Assembly: GCF_045635475.1 (NCBI RefSeq)
Contig: NZ_JBJGXI010000001.1
Coordinates: forward strand, 261,929-325,928
Origin: JBJGXI01 sp045635475
GTDB taxonomy: Bacteria; Bacillota; Bacilli; Bacillales; Amphibacillaceae
DNA length: 64,000 bases
Direction of reading: 5' to 3'
A model generated the notes under the pieces. The model had not been told where the DNA came from, did no database searches, and worked only from the letters and a program-made list of their open reading frames with translations. Both the position numbers and the translations under genes were made by a program. Positions 18,680 to 27,065 of the stretch are shown one piece after another. Each line of letters begins with the position of its first letter. Within the stretch, counting starts at the first letter, position 1.

Positions 18680-19744
18680 TTGTCTAATAAATTGAAGGTT
18701 GGCGTCATTGGCATAGGAGGCATCTCAAATAACAATCATATCCCTGCATGGCTATCTCATCCGGAAACCGAAATTATTGCCTTATGTGACATTGAAAGAG
18801 AAAAAGCGGATAAGGTTGCACAGGATTATAAGATCCCTCATGTATTTACAGATTTTCACGATTTATTAGCAAATGATGAAATCGATATCATAGACATCTG
18901 TACACCGAATCTGTTTCACTCTGAAATAGCAGTGGCAGCTCTGCAGCATGGTAAGCATGTTTTTTGTGAAAAACCAGACGCAATCAATCCGGAAGAAGCA
19001 CAAAAAATGGCCGATGCTACAAAAAATAGCGAAAAGCAATTAATGGTTATGAGGAACAATCGTTTCAATCCTTCCTCCACATGGATGAAGCAGTTTGTTG
19101 ACGATGGATTAATGGGAGAGATTTACACCGGAAGATGTGGCTGGATCCGACGTCGGGGTATACCGGGTAAAGGCGGATGGTTCACAAATAAAAAACTATC
19201 TGGAGGTGGACCGCTTATTGATTTAGGTGTTCATTTTATTGATTTAGCCATGTGGTTAATGGGTAATCCACGTCCCGTTTCTGTAACTGGTGCTACCTAT
19301 AATAAATTTGCCAATACTACGATTGATGATTCGCCACATAGTCAGTTTGGTGAAGCAAAAAAAGATGGCGTTTTTGATGTGGAGGATTTAGCAACTGGTT
19401 TTATCCGGTTCGATAATGGAGCTACGCTGCAAATCGAATTTAGCTGGGCTTCTAATATTGAAGAAGAAAGGAATTTCTATGAACTCCGTGGTACGAAAGC
19501 TGGAGTAAGTTGTAAAAATGGAGATTTAAAGGTGTTTACAGAAACTGCTAATGCATTAAGTGATGTATCCCCACGTTTACAACAAAGTAAGCAAAAGGAT
19601 CATGAGACAAATATATACCACTTTATTGATGTCGTACAAAATCGAGCAGAACCGATTATCACCCCGGAGCAAGGTGTTGACATGATAAAAATTTTAGCAG
19701 CAATCTATGAGTCCGCTCAGACTGGATCTGAAGTTAAGTTATAA
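18680..19744 (+). CDS. Gfo/Idh/MocA-family NAD(P)-dependent oxidoreductase
   Basis: This 354-residue protein has an N-terminal Rossmann fold (VGVIGIGGISNNNHIPAW, a GxGxxx nucleotide motif), the family's catalytic-loop motif CEKPDAINPEEAQKMAD at about residue 95-110, and a C-terminal beta-sheet domain with GGGPLIDLGVHFIDLAMWLM. The start is TTG at 18680 with AAAAGGA about 10 bases before it. It is the first of four family members in the window and sits between the transporter's binding protein and a ThuA-like gene, a pairing seen where sugars are oxidised at C3 before cleavage or epimerisation. The substrate is not deducible from sequence. Confidence 0.88.
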   Translation: MSNKLKVGVIGIGGISNNNHIPAWLSHPETEIIALCDIEREKADKVAQDYKIPHVFTDFHDLLANDEIDIIDICTPNLFHSEIAVAALQHGKHVFCEKPDAINPEEAQKMADATKNSEKQLMVMRNNRFNPSSTWMKQFVDDGLMGEIYTGRCGWIRRRGIPGKGGWFTNKKLSGGGPLIDLGVHFIDLAMWLMGNPRPVSVTGATYNKFANTTIDDSPHSQFGEAKKDGVFDVEDLATGFIRFDNGATLQIEFSWASNIEEERNFYELRGTKAGVSCKNGDLKVFTETANALSDVSPRLQQSKQKDHETNIYHFIDVVQNRAEPIITPEQGVDMIKILAAIYESAQTGSEVKL

Positions 19745-19792
19745 AAATTTATATAGACAGAGCTAGTAATGCACAGGAAGGATGAGGTGTCT

Positions 19793-20521
19793 ATGGTTAA
19801 ACCATCAACTCGCGTAACAGTATGGAATGAATTTAGACATGAACAAACAAATGAAACGGTAAGAAATATATATCCAAACGGAATTCATGATGTGATTGCA
19901 AATTATTTGCACGATAAAGAAATGGAAGTATCGACAGCTACATTAGATGAACGAGAGCACGGTCTAACGGATGAAGTACTGAATGGAACCGACGTCCTTA
20001 TTTGGTGGGGACATATGGCGCACAATGAGGTAACAGATGAAGTAGTTAATAAGGTTCATAAACGCGTATTAGACGGGATGGGATTAATTGTCCTCCATTC
20101 TGGGCACTTTTCTAAAATTTTCAAGAAATTGATGGGTACTACATGTAATTTAAAATGGCGGGATGCAAGTGAGAAAGAACGTCTTTGGGTGGTTAATCCA
20201 AGTCATCCAATAGCAGCGGGTATTGGCGATTACATTGAACTGGAAGAGGAGGAGATGTACGGCGAGTTCTTTGATATACCGAATCCGGAAGAAGTTGTGT
20301 TTACAAGCTGGTTTACTGGTGGAGAAGTTTTTAGAAGTGGTTGTACATTTACGCGAGGAAAAGGCAAAATATTTTATTTCAGACCGGGTCATGAGGCTAA
20401 TCCAACCTATTATAACGAGAAAATTATGCGCGTTATCGCAAATGCTGTATCTTGGGCAAAGCCATCAGGAAACTATGCATTTAACTTTGGAAATGTAGCA
20501 CCGCTTGAATCACTTAGATAA
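19793..20521 (+). CDS. ThuA-like protein (trehalose-utilisation family, glutamine-amidotransferase-like fold)
   Basis: This 242-residue protein contains the ThuA domain throughout: NGIHDVIANYLHDK, DVLIWWGHMAHNEVTDEVV, GMGLIVLHSGHFSKIFKKLM and a FRPGHEANPTYY end. The ATG at 19793 is chosen because AAGGATGAGG precedes it; the ATG at 19769 has no ribosome site. ThuA proteins have been linked to 3-keto-sugar metabolism together with Gfo/Idh dehydrogenases, and this one directly follows such a gene. It is cytoplasmic with no signal peptide. The reaction here is inferred only from that pairing. Confidence 0.85.
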   Translation: MVKPSTRVTVWNEFRHEQTNETVRNIYPNGIHDVIANYLHDKEMEVSTATLDEREHGLTDEVLNGTDVLIWWGHMAHNEVTDEVVNKVHKRVLDGMGLIVLHSGHFSKIFKKLMGTTCNLKWRDASEKERLWVVNPSHPIAAGIGDYIELEEEEMYGEFFDIPNPEEVVFTSWFTGGEVFRSGCTFTRGKGKIFYFRPGHEANPTYYNEKIMRVIANAVSWAKPSGNYAFNFGNVAPLESLR

Positions 20522-20599
20522 ATTAGTGATTGCGGGATTAAATAGAAGACATCGTGACCAGTAGTGCGGGAGGGTTTAAAGAAAGGGGTTGTTTAACAG

Positions 20600-21556
20600 A
20601 TGAATAGCCAATACAGTAGCACGAATTTCGAGAAAATACCTAAAAACCGCAAATTCAGTAGGAAAAACTTTCGAAAGTTGCATCGAAACTGGCAATTGTA
20701 TGCATTACTAGCACCGGCGTTAATCTATTTTTTAGTATTTAAGTATTATCCTATGTATGGCTTACAAATTGCGTTTAAGAACTTTGTCGCAACAAAAGGT
20801 ATATGGGGAAGTGAATGGATTGGTTTTGACCACTTCACTAGATTTTTCGATTCCTATTATTTCTGGAGAATTATTACGAACACACTTGAGCTAAATTTGT
20901 ATCAACTAGCATTATTTCCTGTATCGATTATCGTCGCATTATCACTTAATGAATTAAAAGAAGGAAAGTTTAAGAAAGTAGCCCAGACGATTACGTATGC
21001 CCCACATTTTATTTCAGTAGTCGTGTTCGTTGGGATGCTAGTGGCTTTCCTTAATCCATTAACGGGGATTATTAACTTATTTATTCAATTATTAGGATTT
21101 GAGCCTATTAATTTCATGACCGAGCCAGGTTGGTTTAAAACGATCTTCGTATTTTCAGGTGAATGGCAGCAGCTTGGGTGGGGTGCGATCATTTATTTAG
21201 CAGCACTAGCGGGTGTTGATCCACAGTTGCATGAAGCTGCAAGAGTAGACGGTGCATCCAGACTGCAGCGAATATGGCATATTAATATTCCAGGGATTTT
21301 GCCAACGATTGTCATTCTACTAATCTTAAATATGGGGAACTTTATGACCATCGGTTTTGAGAAAGTTTTATTAATGCAAAATGATCTTAACTTATCTGCA
21401 TCAGAAGTGATTCAAACCTATGTGTATAAAAGTGGGGTATTGGAAGCTCAGTACAGTTATTCCACAGCAATCGGTTTATTTAATTCATTGATTAACTTCA
21501 TTATACTAATCACCTTTAACCGTCTTGCAAGAAGAACGGGGACGAGTCTATGGTAA
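20600..21556 (+). CDS. Carbohydrate ABC transporter permease (LplB-like)
   Basis: This 318-residue protein has a cytoplasmic basic N-terminus, about six transmembrane helices and the EAA loop HEAARVDGASRLQRIWHINI that docks the ATPase. YALLAPALIYFLVFKYYPMY is the typical first helix of LplB/YteP-type permeases, which pair with long lipoprotein binding proteins. It forms a heterodimer with the next gene product. No ATPase gene occurs in the window, so a shared MsmX-type ATPase encoded elsewhere is probable. Confidence 0.92.
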   Translation: MNSQYSSTNFEKIPKNRKFSRKNFRKLHRNWQLYALLAPALIYFLVFKYYPMYGLQIAFKNFVATKGIWGSEWIGFDHFTRFFDSYYFWRIITNTLELNLYQLALFPVSIIVALSLNELKEGKFKKVAQTITYAPHFISVVVFVGMLVAFLNPLTGIINLFIQLLGFEPINFMTEPGWFKTIFVFSGEWQQLGWGAIIYLAALAGVDPQLHEAARVDGASRLQRIWHINIPGILPTIVILLILNMGNFMTIGFEKVLLMQNDLNLSASEVIQTYVYKSGVLEAQYSYSTAIGLFNSLINFIILITFNRLARRTGTSLW

Positions 21557-21569
21557 AGGGGTGTGAACG

Positions 21570-22460
21570 ATGTTAGGACAAAAAAATTCAGATAAATTGT
21601 TTGAGATTTGTAACAAAATTATAATTTGGTTCTTTATTCTTATAATTGCATATCCGTTGGTATATATATGCAGTGCATCCATAAGCGACCCAGCATTAGT
21701 GAGTTCTGGTCAGATGTGGTTGTGGCCAAGGGGGATTACCTTCGAAGGATTTGAAAGGGTTTTCCAAAATGCTGAAATATGGATGGGCTATCGTAATACG
21801 ATCTTTTACACATTACTTGGTACTTTTATCAATCTTGCTGTTACGTTGCCATGTGCTTATGCACTTTCCAGGCAAGATTTAAAAGGAAAAGGATTAATCA
21901 TGGGATTGTTAGTGTTCACGATGTTTTTTGAAGGGGGGCTGATCCCAACGTATTTACTAGTTAAAGATCTTCAAATGACAAATACCATTTGGGCAATGGT
22001 TATTCCAAATGCAGCAGCTGTGTGGAACATCATTGTAACAACTACCTTTTTTAAAGTGACGATACCGAGGCAGTTAGAGGAATCGGCAGAAATTGATGGA
22101 GCCTCGACTTTTCGAATCTTCTTTCAAATTGTCTTACCATTGTCCGCTCCAATTATAGCAGTAATGGCTCTATTTTATGGGGTGGGGCATTGGAATCAAT
22201 ATTTTAATGCCTTAATTTATCTATCCGATCGTGATCTCTATCCATTACAACTCATTTTAAGAGAGATTCTTGTCCTGAATCAGATGTCTACAGAGTTAAT
22301 GAATACGGCGGATCCAGAATCGCTTATTGAGCAAATGCGCGTAGCGAATATTATTAAATATGCCGTCATGATTGTATCGGCAGCACCACTATTAATTGTG
22401 TATCCATTTTTACAACGCTTCTTCCTTAAAGGTGTAATGATTGGTTCTATTAAAGGATAA
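21570..22460 (+). CDS. Carbohydrate ABC transporter permease (YtcP/YesQ-like)
   Basis: This 296-residue partner permease has six helices, an EAA loop (EESAEIDGASTFRIFFQIVL) and the usual C-terminus FLQRFFLKGVMIGSIKG of MalG-type subunits. It starts 13 bases after the first permease and follows GGGGTGTGAACG. It lies 77 bases before the first GH38 gene, so import and intracellular cleavage are probably co-transcribed. Confidence 0.92.
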   Translation: MLGQKNSDKLFEICNKIIIWFFILIIAYPLVYICSASISDPALVSSGQMWLWPRGITFEGFERVFQNAEIWMGYRNTIFYTLLGTFINLAVTLPCAYALSRQDLKGKGLIMGLLVFTMFFEGGLIPTYLLVKDLQMTNTIWAMVIPNAAAVWNIIVTTTFFKVTIPRQLEESAEIDGASTFRIFFQIVLPLSAPIIAVMALFYGVGHWNQYFNALIYLSDRDLYPLQLILREILVLNQMSTELMNTADPESLIEQMRVANIIKYAVMIVSAAPLLIVYPFLQRFFLKGVMIGSIKG

Positions 22461-22537
22461 TATATGTGCAGTTCCATTTAGCATAACAACTATTGATGAG
22501 TAATTAAACATAACTTTTCTAATAAGGAGTTTATGAT

Positions 22538-25500
22538 ATGTTTTGGACAGAGAAAAAGCTAGCTATTCGTATAAATGAATTATCTGAATATCGGTATCGT
22601 GACACACTCTCGGTACCTTCATTCGATTTTCAGCTGGATGAAAATGGTGAGGTGGGGACATACCCGCCTCAGAATGGAGAATGGGAGGAAATTAAAGTAG
22701 GTGAAATTTGGCGTGGTCGTGACCTCTACGCTTGGCTGTCTACAGAAGTCGTTATTCCAGCCGAATGGAAAGGGCGAACCATTGTCGGCCGGTTTGACTT
22801 TGGTAGAACAGGAGGTGGAGGGAACTTTGGCTTCGAATCCTTATTGTATCTAAATGGATCACCCTATCAAGGGGTGGACATGAATCATCAGGAGGTATTT
22901 TTACCAGATGATTCTCCGAGTAAGAAGCTACAATTGAATTTCCGATTATGGTCTGGCACGGAAGGTGGAGGAATTCCGCAGCAGCAGGAACACAAGCTAA
23001 AAAGAGCAGTCATTTCTTGGTTGGACGAAACAACAGATGATTTGTTTTTTACTAGTCAGGCTATATCCGATACAGTAGATGTTTTGGATGAGAATGACCC
23101 GAATAGAATTGCTTTACTAAAAGCATTAGACCGGACTTTTTTAGAGATTGATTGGTCTAGCCCAGGTTCGGATCATTTTTATACTTCTATTCAAGTCGCT
23201 CATAAGGTGTTGCTGACAGAACTGTCTGTTCTTGAAAAGCACCATGCAGTGACAATTCGTTGTATCGGCCATACGCATATTGATGTAGCGTGGCGTTGGC
23301 AATTAAAGCATACGCGAGAAAAGGCTGCTAGATCATTTTCAACTGTTTTACGCTTAATGGAACGGTACCCTGACTATACGTTTCTCCAGACACAACCACA
23401 ATTATATGAATACATTAAACAGGATTATCCTGAAATATACGATCAAATTAAAAAGCGCGTTAAAGAAGGCCGCTGGGAAGTGGAAGGAGCAATGTGGTTA
23501 GAGGCGGACTGTAATATTCCTTCTGGTGAATCATTAGTTAGGCAAATCTTAGTTGGCACACGGTTTCTTCGTGAAGAATTTGGTGCGGAATCAACGTATC
23601 TATGGTTACCGGATGTGTTCGGCTATAGCTGGGCACTGCCGCAGATATTAAAAAAATCAGGCATTGATACGTTTATGACAACTAAAATTAGCTGGAGTCA
23701 ATACAATCGTATGCCTCATGATACGTTCCAGTGGCGTGGGATTGATGGATCAGAAGTGCTGACGCATTTTATTACAACCGCACCAAAAGGAAAAAATACG
23801 TACACCTATAATGGAACCTTAAGTGCTCCCCAAGTAACTGGCATTTGGGATAACTATCGGGACAAGAAATTTAACCAGGAATTGCTGCTGGCATACGGAC
23901 ATGGTGATGGTGGTGGAGGGGTCACGAGAGACATGCTAGAAAGACGTCGACGCTTTGAACAGTTGCCAGGAATGCCAAATGTCGTAACAGGAAGAGCAGA
24001 TGAGTATTTTGAACGGTTACAGGAGAGTGTAGAAAGTACTGATCAGTACGTACATACGTGGGATGGAGAGCTATATTTAGAATTCCATCGTGGAACGTAT
24101 ACGAGCCAAGCGCTAATTAAGCGAATGAATCGTAAATTAGAGCTTTTATACAGAGAGGCAGAATGGATCAATGTTATTGCTAGTACGTTAGGTTCCACGT
24201 GGTCTTCATACCCACAGAAGCAATTAACAGATGGATGGAAGATTATATTACGAAATCAGTTTCATGATATCATTCCAGGGTCATCGATTGGTGAAGTATA
24301 CGAAGACAGTTTAATCGAGCATAAAGAGGCACAAGAAATTGGAAGCAAGGCTTGGAACCAAACTGCAAAAAGCCTTGTAGATGAAAAAGATCACCAATCC
24401 GTTTCGGTGTTCAATTCATCTCCTTGGCAAAGGGATGATTATGTGACTATTCCTGTAGAGCTAAACAAGGAATCGGGGACGTGGCTAGATGGGAATGGAA
24501 AAGCACTTAAAGCACAACGTTTAGGAAACAATTGGTTGGTGCGAGCTCAGTCGCTTCCATCAATGGGCGTTTCTACCCTTTACTTTGACGCTAGTAAAGA
24601 GGCTGAAGAGAAGAATAATCCATTTAGCTGCACTTCCTCTAGTATAACCACTCCATACTATAAGTTGGAATGGAACGAACAAGGGCAACTAACGAAACTT
24701 TATGACCGACATGCAGAGCGTGATGTATTGGCTGAGGGAGAACGAGGCAATGTTCTTCAAGTCTTTGAGGATAAGCCTATGCGTTTTGATGCTTGGGATA
24801 TTGATATCTTTTACCAAGAGAAAATGCAGGAAATACTAAATCTTAAAAAGGTAAGCACCCCAGAGTCAGGTCCGTTGCGTACAATCATTCGATTTGAATG
24901 GGAGTATATGGAATCGAGCATTGTCCAGGATATGATTGTTTATGCGGAGGAACAAAGAATTGATTTTGTCACAAAAGTCGATTGGCATGAATCACAGCAA
25001 TTATTAAAAGTCGCATTTCCGGTAGATATTCGAAGCACAGAAGCGACGTATGATATTCAATATGGAAATGTGAAAAGACCCACGCATTGGAATACTAGCT
25101 GGGATGCAGCGCGCTTTGAAACAGTCGGACATCAATGGGCGGACTTGTCTGAACAAAGCTACGGGGTAAGTTTATTAAATGATTGTAAATACGGCTATGA
25201 CATTAAAGATAACGTCATGCGACTTACGTTAATTAAATCCGGTATTTTTCCTGATCCGCATGCGGACCAAGGAGAGCACCTATTTACTTATTCCTTGTAC
25301 CCTCATAAAGGAGATTGGCGAGAAGGTAATACCGTTATGAAAGCTTGGGAGCTTAACAATCCACTTACTTTTATAAAAGGGAAAAGGAAGCATGACGAAC
25401 CGTTCTCTTTATTTCATTTATCTGCTGACCATGTGATGATCGACGCAGTAAAGAAGGCAGAGGATGATAATCGAATTGTTGTGCGTGTGCATGAATTTAA

Positions 25501-25663
25501 AGGAGCAAGAGGGTCGGTGCGGGTGAATAGCGATGCAACGATTAATTCATGGCAGGAAACTGACTTAATGGAACGACCAATCAGTGATGTTTTCAAGGGT
25601 GAATCCATCGATTTTAAAATTAAACCTTATGAAATAAAAACCTTCTTAATAGAAATGGAGTGA
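22538..25663 (+). CDS. GH38 alpha-mannosidase, cytoplasmic (paralogue 1)
   Basis: This 1041-residue protein has the GH38 catalytic domain at about residues 235-520: HTHIDVAWRWQLKHTREKAA carries zinc ligands His and Asp, and WLPDVFGYSWALPQILKKSG contains the nucleophile Asp (about residue 359). A helical middle domain contains NQFHDIIPGSSI, and beta-sandwich C-terminal domains end near 1041. There is no signal peptide. GH38 enzymes remove terminal alpha-mannose by a retaining, zinc-dependent mechanism. The stop overlaps the GTG preceding the sulfatase start, so the two are translationally close. It is highly similar to the second GH38 at 27066, the two probably having arisen by duplication around the sulfatase. 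Confidence 0.93.
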   Translation: MFWTEKKLAIRINELSEYRYRDTLSVPSFDFQLDENGEVGTYPPQNGEWEEIKVGEIWRGRDLYAWLSTEVVIPAEWKGRTIVGRFDFGRTGGGGNFGFESLLYLNGSPYQGVDMNHQEVFLPDDSPSKKLQLNFRLWSGTEGGGIPQQQEHKLKRAVISWLDETTDDLFFTSQAISDTVDVLDENDPNRIALLKALDRTFLEIDWSSPGSDHFYTSIQVAHKVLLTELSVLEKHHAVTIRCIGHTHIDVAWRWQLKHTREKAARSFSTVLRLMERYPDYTFLQTQPQLYEYIKQDYPEIYDQIKKRVKEGRWEVEGAMWLEADCNIPSGESLVRQILVGTRFLREEFGAESTYLWLPDVFGYSWALPQILKKSGIDTFMTTKISWSQYNRMPHDTFQWRGIDGSEVLTHFITTAPKGKNTYTYNGTLSAPQVTGIWDNYRDKKFNQELLLAYGHGDGGGGVTRDMLERRRRFEQLPGMPNVVTGRADEYFERLQESVESTDQYVHTWDGELYLEFHRGTYTSQALIKRMNRKLELLYREAEWINVIASTLGSTWSSYPQKQLTDGWKIILRNQFHDIIPGSSIGEVYEDSLIEHKEAQEIGSKAWNQTAKSLVDEKDHQSVSVFNSSPWQRDDYVTIPVELNKESGTWLDGNGKALKAQRLGNNWLVRAQSLPSMGVSTLYFDASKEAEEKNNPFSCTSSSITTPYYKLEWNEQGQLTKLYDRHAERDVLAEGERGNVLQVFEDKPMRFDAWDIDIFYQEKMQEILNLKKVSTPESGPLRTIIRFEWEYMESSIVQDMIVYAEEQRIDFVTKVDWHESQQLLKVAFPVDIRSTEATYDIQYGNVKRPTHWNTSWDAARFETVGHQWADLSEQSYGVSLLNDCKYGYDIKDNVMRLTLIKSGIFPDPHADQGEHLFTYSLYPHKGDWREGNTVMKAWELNNPLTFIKGKRKHDEPFSLFHLSADHVMIDAVKKAEDDNRIVVRVHEFKGARGSVRVNSDATINSWQETDLMERPISDVFKGESIDFKIKPYEIKTFLIEME

Positions 25664-25668
25664 TCCAC

Positions 25669-26967
25669 ATGGAGAAGCCAAATATTATTCTCATTACATC
25701 GCATGATACAGGAAGGTACTTAGGCTGCTACGGAAGAGGGGTTGAAACGCCCGAAATTAATCAGCTTGCAGAAGAAGGAATTCGATTTGATCAATATTTT
25801 TGTCCAGCTCCGCAATGCAGTCCAAGTCGAGGAAGTATGATAAGTGGAATGTATCCAAACCGTCACGGGTTGATGGGGCTTGGTCATTTAGGGTTTAGTA
25901 TGAAGCCTGAGATTGTAACATTGCCGAAAGCAATGACTGCATGTGGATATGAATCTGTTCTAATCGGACTAAGTCACGAGCGAATCGACGATGATTCCTC
26001 ACCAGAGGCAATTGGTTATGAAAGGTTCGAAGCGGTTCCTGGAAACCGAGCGCATGATGTGGCAGATAAGGTGGAGGCGTTTTTGCAGGAGAAAGCATCC
26101 ACTACTCTTTCTCGGCCCTTCTATGCTTCTGTAGGGTTACATGAAACGCATCGAAAAGGCTATTTATTCGATGAATACGAACCAGTGCAAGAAGAGCAAG
26201 TAGATATACCATCCTATTTACCGAATACTTCACAGACGCAAGATGATTTTGCCCATTTTCAAGGCTCCGTCAAATTATTAGATCAGGCAGTTGGTCGTAT
26301 CGTTCAATCACTTAAGGATACAGGGTTAGAAAATGATACCTTGATCATTTATACGACCGATCACGGGATTGCCTTTCCGCGGGCGAAGGGTACGCTATTT
26401 GATGCGGGGTTAGAAACCGCGTTTATTATGAGATGGACGAACGGTTTTAGAGGTGGTCGCGTGCAAAATGAGTTGCTTTGCAATATTGATTTAATGCCAA
26501 CGCTAATAGAAATAGCAGGTGGAGAAGCGCCAATTAATGTAGATGGTGAAAGCTTTCTACCTTTATTAAAGGAAGAATCAGAGAAAGCTAGAAATCAATT
26601 TTTCTGCGAGCTATCGTGGCATGACCTATATCATCCAATGCGCGGTGTACGAACAAATCGATATAAATATATCCGGAATTTTGAAGCAGGTCCTTCCGTG
26701 TACATGCCTGCAGACATTTATCAAAGTCCATCCGGTTGTGTAGTAAGAGATGCATATAGCACTCCTAATCAGAAGGAAGAGCTGTATGATTTGAAGCTAG
26801 ATCCGCTCGAGCAGAATAATCTCATACATGATGCTAGCTATAGCCATCTATTGACGGACTTAAGGAAACGGGTTGTTCAATGGATGGAACAGAATCACGA
26901 CCCTTTATTAGACGGACCTATTCCTGGCCAAGTAGCGAGTGAATGGGAGCGAATCTGGAGCAAATAA
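25669..26967 (+). CDS. Type-I sulfatase, HDTGR subgroup, cytoplasmic
   Basis: This 432-residue sulfatase starts MEKPNIILITSHDTGRYLGC. The formylglycine motif C-S-P-S-R is at Cys50 (CSPSRGSMISGMYPNRHG), and the metal-site loop TTDHGIAFPRAKG lies near residue 225. The ATG at 25669 follows GGAGTGA; a GTG at 25660 is part of that site. The HDTGR opening and short length recall the heparan-N-sulfatase/S1_8-like group, but the sugar specificity is not settled by that. It is embedded between two alpha-mannosidase genes, which suggests that desulfation of a mannose unit or its neighbour must alternate with mannose release. Confidence 0.9.
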   Translation: MEKPNIILITSHDTGRYLGCYGRGVETPEINQLAEEGIRFDQYFCPAPQCSPSRGSMISGMYPNRHGLMGLGHLGFSMKPEIVTLPKAMTACGYESVLIGLSHERIDDDSSPEAIGYERFEAVPGNRAHDVADKVEAFLQEKASTTLSRPFYASVGLHETHRKGYLFDEYEPVQEEQVDIPSYLPNTSQTQDDFAHFQGSVKLLDQAVGRIVQSLKDTGLENDTLIIYTTDHGIAFPRAKGTLFDAGLETAFIMRWTNGFRGGRVQNELLCNIDLMPTLIEIAGGEAPINVDGESFLPLLKEESEKARNQFFCELSWHDLYHPMRGVRTNRYKYIRNFEAGPSVYMPADIYQSPSGCVVRDAYSTPNQKEELYDLKLDPLEQNNLIHDASYSHLLTDLRKRVVQWMEQNHDPLLDGPIPGQVASEWERIWSK

Positions 26968-26977
26968 GGTTTCTAAC

Positions 26978-27016
26978 AAGCCTCTTTGTGGTTGATCCAC
27001 CTAGGGGCTTATCTTT
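26978..27016 (+). terminator. Internal terminator-like hairpin between sulfatase and second GH38
   Basis: The outer arms AAGCCTC and GGGGCTT and inner arms GTGG and CCAC form a two-part stem, followed by ATCTTTT. It may uncouple the second GH38 block from the first. Confidence 0.55.
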
Positions 27017-27065
27017 TAAGTGTATTTATAATTAGTAGTAATAATTTATTTTACGGAGTGATGGT

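Noticed and set aside
20600..22460. Missing ATPase as evidence of a broken transporter
   Set aside because: Sugar importers of this type in Bacilli normally share an MsmX-type ATPase encoded elsewhere, so absence here is expected.
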